From positions 1 to 61,830 of the forward strand of contig DATKMY010000138.1 of NCBI GenBank assembly GCA_035541655.1: a DNA stretch of 61,830 nucleotides, given 5' to 3'. Under the pieces are notes generated by a model. It worked only from the letters and a program-made list of their open reading frames with translations, did not search any database and was not told the origin of the DNA. The DNA comes from CAIWHR01 sp035541655. Its GTDB lineage: Bacteria > Pseudomonadota > Gammaproteobacteria > Burkholderiales > Casimicrobiaceae. The number at the start of each line of letters is the position of its first letter. The first letter of the stretch is position 1. The position numbers and the translations under genes are program-made. This document shows, one piece after another, positions 17,384 through 25,976 of the stretch.

Positions 17384-18585
17384 GCATCGGGGGAGCTGGG
17401 CCGCCATTCGCGGGCGAGGCGCTGAGCCTCGGCGATCTGCTCGGGTGTCATTTTCGCCGCGATGGAGTCGGCGTTGCGAACGGCCTTCTCGCGGAAGCTG
17501 GCTTCGTCGGGCGCAAAGTGCGCCGCTGCGAGCGCATACCACTTGTGCGCCTGGACGAGATCGCGCGCCACCGCCTTGCCCGCGGCGTACATGCTGCCGA
17601 GATTGTTCTGTGCGCTGGCGTCGCCGCGTTCCGCCGCCTTCGCGTACCAGCTCATCGCCACCGCATAGTCCTTCGCGGTTCCGTGGCCTGTCGCGTACAT
17701 GTTGCCGACGTGGTTCTGCGCGACCTGGTCGCCCTGCTCTGCCGCCTTCAGATACCACTGGAGCGCAGCCGCGTGATCCATCACGACGCCGCGGCCGGTC
17801 GCGTACAGGCTGCCGACGTTGAACTGGGCAGCGGCGTCTCCGTGAGCGGCTGCCTTTCGGTACCACTTCATCGCCTCGACGTAGTCGATCGGCACGCCGC
17901 GGCCCGTCGCGTACATGCTGCCGATGTTGGTCTGCGCAGCGGCATCGTCCTGCTCCGCCGCCTTGCGGTACCAGTTCAGCGCGCCATGGTAGTTCTGCGG
18001 CACGCCCTGTCCGTGCTCATACATGAAGCCGATGTTGTATTGAGCCTTCGCGTGGTTCTGCTCGGCCGCCTTGCGAAACCACTTCATCGCTTCCGCGTAG
18101 TCCTGCGCCACGCCCCGGCCCTTGTCGTACATCACGCCGAGGTTGTACTCGGCGCGCGCGAAGCCCTGCTCGGCGGCTCTCCGATACCACTTCACGGCCT
18201 CCGCGTCGTCCTGGGGCACGCCGCGGCCGCGGTCGTACATGACGCCGATGTTGTGCTGCGCGTGCGCGTAACCCTGCTCGGCGGCGCGCAGGTACCATCG
18301 CATCGCCTCGGCATAGTCCTGCGGCACGCCGCGACCGCGGTCGTACATGCTGCCGACGCTGCAGAGCGCCCGAGCCTCGCCGGCGTCGGCGGCCAGCCGA
18401 TACCACTTCAACGCTTTGCCGAAGTCCTGCGCGACACCGCGGCCCTTGTCGTACATCACGCCGAGGAACGCCTGCGCACGAGCATCGCCCTCCTCGGCCA
18501 TTTTCTGGTACATCTGCGACTCGATCACGTAATCGGCGCGCTCGTGGGCTCTTCTCGCCTCCGACCATTCCTTGCGGCTGCTCAT
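17380..18585 (-). CDS. Sel1-repeat (tetratricopeptide-like) protein
   Basis: The 401-residue protein consists of nine consecutive 36-residue Sel1-like repeats (pattern A-x2-G-x-M-Y-x-x-G-x-G-V-x-x-D-Y-x-x-A-x-x-W-Y), for example VGSMYDRGRGVPQDYAEAM, between a short N-terminal helix and a C-terminal helix ending REWRPSSPDA. Such solenoids act as protein-binding scaffolds. No signal peptide is seen, so it is probably cytoplasmic. The start at 18585 follows GGGGGAGCGAGCG; the longer start at 18630 lacks a site. It is divergent from the chromate transporter genes. Confidence 0.9.
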   Translation of the reverse strand: MSSRKEWSEARRAHERADYVIESQMYQKMAEEGDARAQAFLGVMYDKGRGVAQDFGKALKWYRLAADAGEARALCSVGSMYDRGRGVPQDYAEAMRWYLRAAEQGYAHAQHNIGVMYDRGRGVPQDDAEAVKWYRRAAEQGFARAEYNLGVMYDKGRGVAQDYAEAMKWFRKAAEQNHAKAQYNIGFMYEHGQGVPQNYHGALNWYRKAAEQDDAAAQTNIGSMYATGRGVPIDYVEAMKWYRKAAAHGDAAAQFNVGSLYATGRGVVMDHAAALQWYLKAAEQGDQVAQNHVGNMYATGHGTAKDYAVAMSWYAKAAERGDASAQNNLGSMYAAGKAVARDLVQAHKWYALAAAHFAPDEASFREKAVRNADSIAAKMTPEQIAEAQRLAREWRPSSPDA

Positions 18586-18757
18586 CGCTCGCTCCCCCAG
18601 TCTGATCGCCCGCTTCCCCCAACCCCGCATGGCCGGGGCTCGCGTCTATTTTGACACCGACCGCAGCGACAACCAATCTGTTCGTCCGGCGGCGATGAGA
18701 CGTCGATCGACGGGCCGCGGTGACGCCGAACGCCTTCGCTGTGGTTTACACTTTGTC

Positions 18758-19312
18758 ATGAGCGACGGGCCGCCGGTCTCGCCAAACGTGTCGATCGGCG
18801 CGCTCTTTTGGGGCTTCCTGATTGTCGGCGTGTCCGGTTTCGGCGGCGTCATGCCATTCGCGCATCGGATGCTCGTCGAGCACCGGCGCTGGCTCACCGA
18901 GCGCGAGTTCACCGAAGCCCTTTCGCTGTCGCAGTTCCTCCCCGGCCCGAACATCGTCAACCTGTCGGTGATCGTCGGGCGACGCCTTCAAGGCACCGCC
19001 GGGGCGATCGTCGCGACCGTCGGACTCCTGCTGCTGCCGCTCGTGATCGTACTTGTGCTCGCGACGCTCTTCGCCCAGGTCTCCCACGTCGATGCGGTGC
19101 GCGGCGCGTGCAGCGGCGTATCGGCGGCGGCATCGGGATTGATCCTTTCGGTGGCGGTCAAGATGGCTCGACCGATACGCCGCACGCCGCCACAGCTCGC
19201 GTTCGCCGCAGTCACGTTCGCTGCGATCGCATTGCTGCGGCTGCCGCTGCTCTGGGTCCTCGCGGTCCTCGCGCCGTTGTCGATCGGTTTCGCGTGGTGG
19301 AAACGCCCTTGA
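18758..19312 (+). CDS. chrA: chromate transporter, N-terminal-type half (short CHR)
   Basis: The 184-residue inner-membrane protein of the CHR family carries out chromate efflux coupled to the proton gradient. It has the family motif FGGVMPFAHRMLVE, then LSQFLPGPNIVNLSVIVG, and about five to six membrane segments. It is a short, single-domain CHR protein that needs its partner encoded next door; the stop overlaps the next gene's region. The start is MSDGPPVSPN at 18758. Confidence 0.85.
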   Translation: MSDGPPVSPNVSIGALFWGFLIVGVSGFGGVMPFAHRMLVEHRRWLTEREFTEALSLSQFLPGPNIVNLSVIVGRRLQGTAGAIVATVGLLLLPLVIVLVLATLFAQVSHVDAVRGACSGVSAAASGLILSVAVKMARPIRRTPPQLAFAAVTFAAIALLRLPLLWVLAVLAPLSIGFAWWKRP

Positions 19313-19836
19313 TCAATCCGGTCCTGTTCGAGCTCACGCTGCAGTTCCTGATGCTCTCGCTGCTGTCGATCGGCGGCGCAAACGCGATCATTCCCGAGAT
19401 GCACCTGCGGGCCGTCGACGTCAAGCACTGGATGACCGACGCCGACTTTTCGCAGATGTTCGCGCTGTCGCAGGCGGCTCCCGGACCCAACGTGCTGATC
19501 GTGAGCCTGATCGGCTGGAAGGTCGCCGGTGTCACAGGGGGCGTCGTTTCGATGGCCGCCATGTGCATTCCGTCGTTCGTCCTAACCTATCAGATCGCAC
19601 GTGCGTGGGACCGCTTCCGCGATGCGCCGCTGCGGATCGCCATCGAGCGCGGGCTCGCGCCGGTCACCGTGGGCCTCATTCTCTCGTCGGGCTACGTGCT
19701 CACGCGGACGACCGACCACGGCGCCATGGCGTATGCGCTCACCGGCGCGACGCTCGTCCTCGCGCTCGCGACGCGCATCCATCCGTTGTGGGCGCTCGCC
19801 GTCGGCGCGGGCCTCGGGGCGGCCGGTCTCGTCTAG
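19297..19836 (+). CDS. chrA: chromate transporter, C-terminal-type half (short CHR)
   Basis: The 179-residue second half of the two-gene chromate transporter has FLMLSLLSIGGANAIIPEMH, then LSQAAPGPNVLIVSLIGWK and further membrane helices. It overlaps the first half by up to 16 bases. Possible starts are GTG at 19297 (or 19294) and TTG at 19309, the last overlapping the upstream TGA. Short CHR pairs are thought to form a heterodimer equal to one long ChrA. Confidence 0.85.
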   Translation: METPLINPVLFELTLQFLMLSLLSIGGANAIIPEMHLRAVDVKHWMTDADFSQMFALSQAAPGPNVLIVSLIGWKVAGVTGGVVSMAAMCIPSFVLTYQIARAWDRFRDAPLRIAIERGLAPVTVGLILSSGYVLTRTTDHGAMAYALTGATLVLALATRIHPLWALAVGAGLGAAGLV

Positions 19837-20020
19837 CCTGGAACGCGATTTCCTTCCGACCGCCCCAAGACTGACGCGAGCGCCGCTGCCTCGCGGCGAC
19901 ACGCTGTAGGACCCGCCCTACGGCTGCCAAGGAGAGCGCGTAGGGCTGTAGGATTGCCCCGATCACGGCATCAGGCGCTCGCCGATCAAATTCTTCCGCG
20001 CGTCGTCGGACGATGCACGC

Positions 20021-21853
20021 ATGCGGAACTCGCTCGGCAACTCCGGCCCGACCCGAGCATCGATTGCGCTCGCGACAGCGTCTGTGCTCGCGCTATCGCC
20101 GGCAGGCAGTCGCGCGGCCGACACCATGCAAGACTTCGTGCTGAGTCCGGCACCGGGCACCTTAGCCGCGCAGAGATCGCCCGCGGTCTCGAAGTTCAAG
20201 TTCATGTTCGGTGCGCCCGCCCGCTGGGAGGGCGCGCTGCACTGGCGCTACAACCCCGCGAACGCTCCCGCGCAATTCAGCTCATCGAAGGACGCGGTCG
20301 TCGCCCAGCTCGTCGCGGAATCGGCAAAGTGGACTGCCGTCTGCGGGATCCAGATCGCGTACGACGGCGAGACGACTGCCGCGCCGCAGACGCTCGCCGG
20401 CGGACCCGACGGCGTGAGCGTCATCGGATGGGGACATCCCGACATGGGAATCTCGGGGGCGACCTACGTTTGGTACCAGGGCTCGGCCAACGACATGACG
20501 CTCGTCGAAAGCGACATGTTCCTCGTCCCGGAGTACGTAACGACGCAGACGCAATTGACGGAGACGGTGAGCCACGAATGGGGACACGCGATCGGCCTCG
20601 CACATTCGAACCTCGAGGGCGCGCTGATGTCGGGTCCGCCCGACTCGACGTATACGAATGGCTCGACGCTCGCGCCCGACGACGTCCACGGCTGCCGCTG
20701 CCTCTACGGGCCGGCGGCGGGACAGACGGCAGGCAACGTCTGCTCGCTGCCCGAGCTGATCGACTTCGGAACGCTCGCGGTCGGCGCAGCGTCGGGTGAG
20801 AGCACGGTGACGGTCGCGAACAGCGGTAGTGCCGCCCTCGTGATCTCCGCAATTCGCACGAATACCGGCGAGTTCGCGATCGGCTCGAACGGCTGCGCGG
20901 AGGGTGCCGCGCTTCAGCCGGGAGCGAGCTGCACATTCGGCGTGATCGCACGGCTTGCGAGCGCGGGCGAACGCGGCGACGAAGTGACGATCGACACGTC
21001 AGAAGGTCCGTACGCGATTCCGCTCGACGCGACGGGCGTCGTGGCATCGCAGTCGACGGCGCCCAACTTCGAGGGCTCGTGGTGGAACGCGCCGGGCGGC
21101 TCGGAATCGGGCTGGGGCCTGGACCTCGCACAGCAGGGCAACACGATCTTCGCGAGCTGGTTCACCTACGATGCGGCCGGAAATCCGTGGTGGCTGACGG
21201 TGACGGCCAACCCGATCGGCAACAACGTCTTTTCCGGAACGCTCTACGAGACCCGCGGACCGGCGTTCAACAGCGTTCGGTTCGACGCGAATGCCGTGAC
21301 GTACCAGGCGGTCGGAACGGCCACGCTCTCCTTCAACGACGCGAACAACGGCACGTTCTCGTACATCGTCAACGGAACGAGCGGAACGAAGTCGATCACG
21401 CGAACCGTGTTCGGCCCCCTGCCGGTGTGCAGGGCGGCGACGCAGGCGACGCTCGCGACCGCGACCAACTATCAGGACGTCTGGTGGGCGGCGGCGAGCG
21501 GCGAATCGGGATGGGGCGTCTATCTGACGCACCAGGGCACGATCATCCTGGCCGCGTGGTTCAGCTACGATTCCGATGGCTCGCCGATGTGGCTCTCCAT
21601 GACCGCGACGCAAGGCGCGCCCGGCGTCTACAGCGGAACTCTGTATCGGACGACGGGGCCGCCGTTCGGCACGAGCTTCGACGCATCGAAGGTCGCCTAT
21701 ACGGCGGTCGGGACGGCTACGCTCACGTTCGGCGATGGCGACGACGCGACGTTCGCCTATACGGTAACGCTCGGTTCGCCACCCGTCAGCGTCACGCAGT
21801 CGAAGAAGCTGTCGCGTCTGGTGTTCGAGGATCCGGGCACCGTGTGCCGCTGA
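20021..21853 (+). CDS. secreted zinc metallopeptidase with tandem C-terminal repeats
   Basis: 610 residues. A signal peptide (about residues 1-32, ending AGSRA) precedes a matrixin/metzincin-like catalytic domain with HExxHxxGxxH (HEWGHAIGLAHS near residue 189). An immunoglobulin-like 'ASH/choice-of-anchor' segment follows at about 245-340 (IDFGTLAVGAASGESTVTV, CTFGVIARL). The end is two related repeats of about 120 residues (about 350-475 and 480-605). Each repeat has WW, SGWG, QG, ASWF or AAWF followed by YD, WW or MWL, GTLY, and a central GTATL. The repeats are common in secreted proteins of beta- and gammaproteobacteria but have no assigned role. It is likely exported; the substrate is unknown. 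Confidence 0.85.
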   Translation: MRNSLGNSGPTRASIALATASVLALSPAGSRAADTMQDFVLSPAPGTLAAQRSPAVSKFKFMFGAPARWEGALHWRYNPANAPAQFSSSKDAVVAQLVAESAKWTAVCGIQIAYDGETTAAPQTLAGGPDGVSVIGWGHPDMGISGATYVWYQGSANDMTLVESDMFLVPEYVTTQTQLTETVSHEWGHAIGLAHSNLEGALMSGPPDSTYTNGSTLAPDDVHGCRCLYGPAAGQTAGNVCSLPELIDFGTLAVGAASGESTVTVANSGSAALVISAIRTNTGEFAIGSNGCAEGAALQPGASCTFGVIARLASAGERGDEVTIDTSEGPYAIPLDATGVVASQSTAPNFEGSWWNAPGGSESGWGLDLAQQGNTIFASWFTYDAAGNPWWLTVTANPIGNNVFSGTLYETRGPAFNSVRFDANAVTYQAVGTATLSFNDANNGTFSYIVNGTSGTKSITRTVFGPLPVCRAATQATLATATNYQDVWWAAASGESGWGVYLTHQGTIILAAWFSYDSDGSPMWLSMTATQGAPGVYSGTLYRTTGPPFGTSFDASKVAYTAVGTATLTFGDGDDATFAYTVTLGSPPVSVTQSKKLSRLVFEDPGTVCR

Positions 21854-21937
21854 CCGGCGCGATCGCTTCGGGGAGCAGTCGATCTGCAGGCGATCACGCA
21901 GCCAGCGCGGCACGCTCCCCGGAGCGAGCCTCGGGGA

Positions 21938-22516
21938 TCAGGATCGTCGCACGGAGTAGCTCGTGTGCAGGCGGCTCGTCTTCGGGACGCCCGCAAGCAG
22001 GTATTCCATCTGGTCGGCGAGAATCCTGCGGTTCCGCAGGATGAAGTGCTCGTGCCTGTTGGGCACGTAGGGCACATAGAGAAGCGGCATCCGTGCCTGC
22101 TCGGGCGAACGGCCCCCTTTGCGCGTATTGCAGCCGCGGCACGCGGTAACCGTGTTGGTCCACGAGTCGCTGCCTCCGCGCGATAGCGGCACCACGTGGT
22201 CGCGCGAAAGATCCCGCACCATGAAGCGTCCGCCGCAGTATGCGCACACCTGGCGATCGCGAACGAAGAGCATCTGGTTGGTGAGGCCGGGGGCGTGGCG
22301 GTGCGCGCCGGCGCCGCTGCCCTTGATCGCGAGGATCGAGCGCGTCGAGATGCGCGAGCGCACTCCGTTCTTCTGCCAGCCGCCGCGAAACTCGCGGACT
22401 TCGCGCCCGATCGACCACGCGACCATCTGCTTCGCGTGGTAGGTGATCGCTTCCTCGAGCTCGACCCAAGCCTGCGGCAGGCCGGCCATGTCGACCGCCA
22501 ATACCAATGGATCCAT
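21938..22516 (-). CDS. HNH endonuclease family protein
   Basis: 192 residues from the ATG at 22516 (MDPLVLAVDMAGLPQ). It carries the HNH nuclease core SRDHVVPLSRGG with the second half TACRGCNTRKGGR, and two zinc-binding pairs (CAYCG, CRGC). This family is widespread as a single gene in proteobacteria; its biological role is not established and it need not be a restriction enzyme. An upstream ATG at 22696 would add 60 low-complexity residues. I prefer the MDPLV start because it matches where such proteins usually begin. It is divergent from the amidase operon. Confidence 0.85.
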   Translation of the reverse strand: MDPLVLAVDMAGLPQAWVELEEAITYHAKQMVAWSIGREVREFRGGWQKNGVRSRISTRSILAIKGSGAGAHRHAPGLTNQMLFVRDRQVCAYCGGRFMVRDLSRDHVVPLSRGGSDSWTNTVTACRGCNTRKGGRSPEQARMPLLYVPYVPNRHEHFILRNRRILADQMEYLLAGVPKTSRLHTSYSVRRS

Positions 22517-22725
22517 GTCGCCGATTCCGGGGGTCCCGACCCTCGCCGGGACCGCTGTTGCCCCCACCATTGCTGCGTCAGGTTGGGAGTATGCCCGACT
22601 TCGGTCCGATTCGCCTCCGCCGGACCCGCGGCGCGGGACCGGCGCGAGTGCGGTCGCACCATTCGCGTCAAGCGACCGCGATGGTGTAGTCGACATTTGC
22701 CGACCGCCGCGGTAGCTTTGCCGGC

Positions 22726-24147
22726 GTGACCCTCGACCTGCCGCTGCGCCCGCTCGGCGAGCTTGCCCAACTCCTCGCAAGCGGCGAGATCCGATCGCGC
22801 GACATCGTCGAAGCTTGTCTCGCGCGGATCGATGCACTCGACGGGAAGCTCCACGCCTTCGTCGACGTCTACCGCGCCGAGGCCCTCGACGGCGCCGACG
22901 CCGCCGACCGCGAGAGGCGCAGCCGCGGCAGTCGCGGCCCGCTCGCTGGGCTGCCGATCGCGCTCAAGGACCTCCTCGACATCGAAGGCCGGCCGACGAC
23001 GGCGGGCTCGAAGAGCTGGCGCGGGCGAATCGCTAAGCGGACAGCAAACACCGTCGAGCGGCTCGTCGCCGCCGGCATGATCCCGCTCGGCAAAACGCAC
23101 ATGGTCGAGTTCGCCTTCGGCGGCTGGGGCCGCAACGAGCCGATGGGCGCGCCCTGGAACCCGTGGGACATGCGCGTGCATCGCGTCGCCGGCGGCTCGT
23201 CGAGCGGCTCGGCCGTGGCGGTGGCGGCGGGCTTCGCGCCCGCGGCGATCGGGTCCGACACCGGCGGATCGATTCGCATTCCGTCGGCGCTCTGCGGCCT
23301 GACGGGGCTCAAGCCCACGTACGGGCTCGTCAGCGCCTACGGTACGGTGCCGCTCTCGGCGACGCTCGACTCGATCGGTCCACTCGCGCACACCGTCGAG
23401 GACGTTGCGCGGCTGACCTCCGCGATCGCGGGGCCTGATCCGCGCGACCCGACCACGCACAACGTGCCTCACGTTGATTTCGAAGCGGTGCTCGCAACGC
23501 CTGCCGACATTCGCGGCACGCGCATCACCGCGCTCCCCTCCGCGCAATTTCCGTCGTGCACATCGCCGGACGTCGTCCGCGCCTACGACGCCGCGCTCGC
23601 GGTTCTGCGCAGTCTCGGCGCAACGATCGACAACGACCCGCTGCCGCTCGATTTCGACGACGCGATGGTCAGGAACGGCCGCATCATCGCTGCTGAAGCG
23701 TACCGCTACCATCGCGCGTATATCGAGGACGAACGTCTCGATATCGATCCGTGGGTCCGCAGGCGCGTGCTCGGCGGCAAGGCGATCGGCGATGCCGAAT
23801 ACGCCGACGAGCTCGCCCGCCGGCGCGGCACCATGGCGCTGTTCGGCGAATGGATGCGCAAGCGCGACGTGCTAATGACGCCGACCCTCCCGATCACCGC
23901 CACGCCGCTCGCCGAGGTCGACGAGTCGACGACGACGCTTGCCACCTGGACGCGCGCCGCCAACTATCTCGGCGCCTGCGCACTGTCGCTTCCGGCCGGA
24001 TTCTCGACGGAAGGATTGCCGATCGGCGTGCAGCTCACCGGCGCCGCGTTCGGCGATGCGACGCTCGTGCGCGTCGGCCGCGCGTTCCAGCACACGACGG
24101 CCTGGCATCGGCGGCGTCCCGAGTTGCCGGAGAATCGCGCCTCGTGA
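22726..24147 (+). CDS. amidase (amidase-signature family)
   Basis: The 473-residue enzyme should hydrolyse an amide to acid and ammonia. The Ser-cisSer-Lys triad is visible: Lys in IALKDLLD near residue 81, the cis-Ser in GGSSSGSAVAV near 158, and the nucleophile in SDTGGSIRIPSA near 182. It starts with GTG at 22726. It is the first gene of a seven-gene operon; its stop overlaps the GTG of the ThDP enzyme (GTGA). The family covers aryl amides, mandelamide, indoleacetamide, Glu-tRNA and others; the substrate is not readable, but the context excludes a GatA role (no gatB or gatC). Confidence 0.88.
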   Translation: MTLDLPLRPLGELAQLLASGEIRSRDIVEACLARIDALDGKLHAFVDVYRAEALDGADAADRERRSRGSRGPLAGLPIALKDLLDIEGRPTTAGSKSWRGRIAKRTANTVERLVAAGMIPLGKTHMVEFAFGGWGRNEPMGAPWNPWDMRVHRVAGGSSSGSAVAVAAGFAPAAIGSDTGGSIRIPSALCGLTGLKPTYGLVSAYGTVPLSATLDSIGPLAHTVEDVARLTSAIAGPDPRDPTTHNVPHVDFEAVLATPADIRGTRITALPSAQFPSCTSPDVVRAYDAALAVLRSLGATIDNDPLPLDFDDAMVRNGRIIAAEAYRYHRAYIEDERLDIDPWVRRRVLGGKAIGDAEYADELARRRGTMALFGEWMRKRDVLMTPTLPITATPLAEVDESTTTLATWTRAANYLGACALSLPAGFSTEGLPIGVQLTGAAFGDATLVRVGRAFQHTTAWHRRRPELPENRAS

Positions 24148-25964
24148 ACGACGCCGCGCGCTCGACGCGGGATGCCGGAACCGCCGCGGCGTGGGGCAGC
24201 GACGTCATAGCCGAGCTCTTGCGCGCGCTCGAGTTCCCGTACATCGCGCTCACGCCGGGGGCGAGCTTCCGCGGCCTGCACGACAGCCTCGTCAACTATC
24301 TTGGGAACACACGGCCGGAGCTCCTGCTTTGCGTGCACGAGGAGAGCGCGGTCGCGCTCGCGCACGGCTACGCGCGCGTCACCGGGCAGCCGCTTCCCGT
24401 CGCGCTGCACGCGAACGTCGGGCTGATGCACGCGACGATGGCGATCTTCAACGCGTGGTGCGATCGGATTCCGATGCTGCTCCTGGGCGGCGTGGGTCCG
24501 ATCGACGCGGTGAAGCGCCGCCCCTGGGTCGACTGGATCCACACGTCGCGCGACCTCGCCGCGCTCGTGCGCGGCTACACGAAATGGGACGATCAACCGG
24601 GGTCCGTCGCGGCGGCGCTCGAAGCGATCCTGCGCGCCGATCGGATCGCCACGACGCTGCCGCAAGGACCCGTCTACGTGGCGCTCGACGCCGCGCTGCA
24701 GGAAGAGGCGCTCGCCGCGCCGGTCCCGTTGCCTGCGCTCGACCGATATCGCATCGCGGCGCCGGCCGCGACGCCGGCAGCGGCGCTGAGCGATGTTGCC
24801 GAGATGCTCAGGGCGGCACGCCGCCCGCTGCTGATGATCGGCCGGGTATCGTCGGATCCCGCGGACTTTTTGCGGCGCGTTGCGCTCGCCGAGCGCGTCG
24901 GCGCGGTCGTGCTCACCGACATCAAGACCGGCGCGACCTTCCCGACGCAGCATCGGTTGCAGCCGTTTCCGCCGGCACTCTATGTGACAGGCGACGCGAG
25001 CGCGCTGATCCGCGACGCCGATCTCATCGTGAGCCTCGACTGGGTCGACCTAGGGGGCACGCTCGCCCAGGCCTGCGGCGGAGAGCTGCCGACCGCGCGC
25101 GTCGTCCAGTGCTCGCTCGATCCGTACGTCCACAACGGCTGGAACATGGACTATCAGGCGCTGCCGCCCACCGACGTCGCGATCCTCGCAGCGCCCGATG
25201 CGCTGGTCGCCGCGCTGCTGGAAACGCTCGGACCCAACGCCGCGAATCCCATTCTCCCGTGGTATGTGCGTCCCGCGGAGGAGACGAGAATCGGTGAGAA
25301 CGTTCCGGAGAGCGCTCCAGCGACGGTCGGTGCGACGCACATGCCGCTCGACGATCTCGCACGTGTTGCGACGACGACGCTCGCCGCGCATCGACCGTCG
25401 TACCTTCGCCTGCCGCTCGGCTGGCCCGGAACACACTGCCGCTTCGAGCACCCACTCGACTACGTCGGGTTCGACGGGGGCGGGGGCATCGGCTCCGGTC
25501 CGGGGATGGCCGTCGGCGCGGCGCTCGCATTGCGCGACTTGGGCTCCGATCGCCTTCCTGTCGCAGTGCTCGGCGACGGCGACTACCTGATGGGCGTCAC
25601 CGCGCTCTGGACCGGCGTTCACTATCGCGTGCCGGTGCTGATACTCGTGGCCAACAACGAGTCGTTCTTCAACGACGAGCTTCACCAGGAGCGGATGGCA
25701 CGGCTGCGCCACCGGCCCGTCGAGAATCGCTGGATCGGGCTGCGGATGAGCGATCCGGCGATCGACCTGGCGTCGCTCGCGCGCGCGCAGGGCGCGATCG
25801 GCTACGGTCCGGTGCGCAGCCCGGACGAGCTCGCCGCAGCGCTGAAACAAGCGGTGAAAGACGTCCGCAGCGGCGCCGTGGCCGTCGTCGACGCGCGCGT
25901 CGCGCCCGAGTATTCGCGCGCGGTTTCCGCGTCACTCCTGCGCAGCGCGCCGTCGCGCCGCTGA
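24144..25964 (+). CDS. thiamine-diphosphate-dependent enzyme (acetolactate synthase/benzoylformate decarboxylase superfamily)
   Basis: 606 residues in three domains. The Pyr domain has the conserved Glu that activates ThDP (CVHEESAVALAHGYARVTG near residue 70). The central domain lies near 210-350. The PP domain carries the ThDP/Mg motif GDGDY near 477, ending at NNESFFND about 30 residues later. It starts with GTG overlapping the amidase stop. Members carry out decarboxylation or carboligation of 2-oxo acids. Next to an amidase and an aldehyde dehydrogenase, a 2-oxo-acid decarboxylase producing an aldehyde is the simplest reading, but acetolactate-synthase-type carboligation or C-C cleavage cannot be excluded. 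Confidence 0.85.
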   Translation: MNDAARSTRDAGTAAAWGSDVIAELLRALEFPYIALTPGASFRGLHDSLVNYLGNTRPELLLCVHEESAVALAHGYARVTGQPLPVALHANVGLMHATMAIFNAWCDRIPMLLLGGVGPIDAVKRRPWVDWIHTSRDLAALVRGYTKWDDQPGSVAAALEAILRADRIATTLPQGPVYVALDAALQEEALAAPVPLPALDRYRIAAPAATPAAALSDVAEMLRAARRPLLMIGRVSSDPADFLRRVALAERVGAVVLTDIKTGATFPTQHRLQPFPPALYVTGDASALIRDADLIVSLDWVDLGGTLAQACGGELPTARVVQCSLDPYVHNGWNMDYQALPPTDVAILAAPDALVAALLETLGPNAANPILPWYVRPAEETRIGENVPESAPATVGATHMPLDDLARVATTTLAAHRPSYLRLPLGWPGTHCRFEHPLDYVGFDGGGGIGSGPGMAVGAALALRDLGSDRLPVAVLGDGDYLMGVTALWTGVHYRVPVLILVANNESFFNDELHQERMARLRHRPVENRWIGLRMSDPAIDLASLARAQGAIGYGPVRSPDELAAALKQAVKDVRSGAVAVVDARVAPEYSRAVSASLLRSAPSRR

Positions 25965-25976
25965 CGAGGCGGCCCC

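Noticed and set aside
17400..18540. Regular 108-bp periodicity looked at as a DNA repeat array or CRISPR
   Set aside because: The period matches the nine 36-residue Sel1 repeats of a coding gene; units are divergent and have no spacer structure.
19898..19950. GTAGG/CCTAC repeats in the gap after the chromate genes
   Set aside because: Five-base arms with no T tract; too short to call a terminator or operator.
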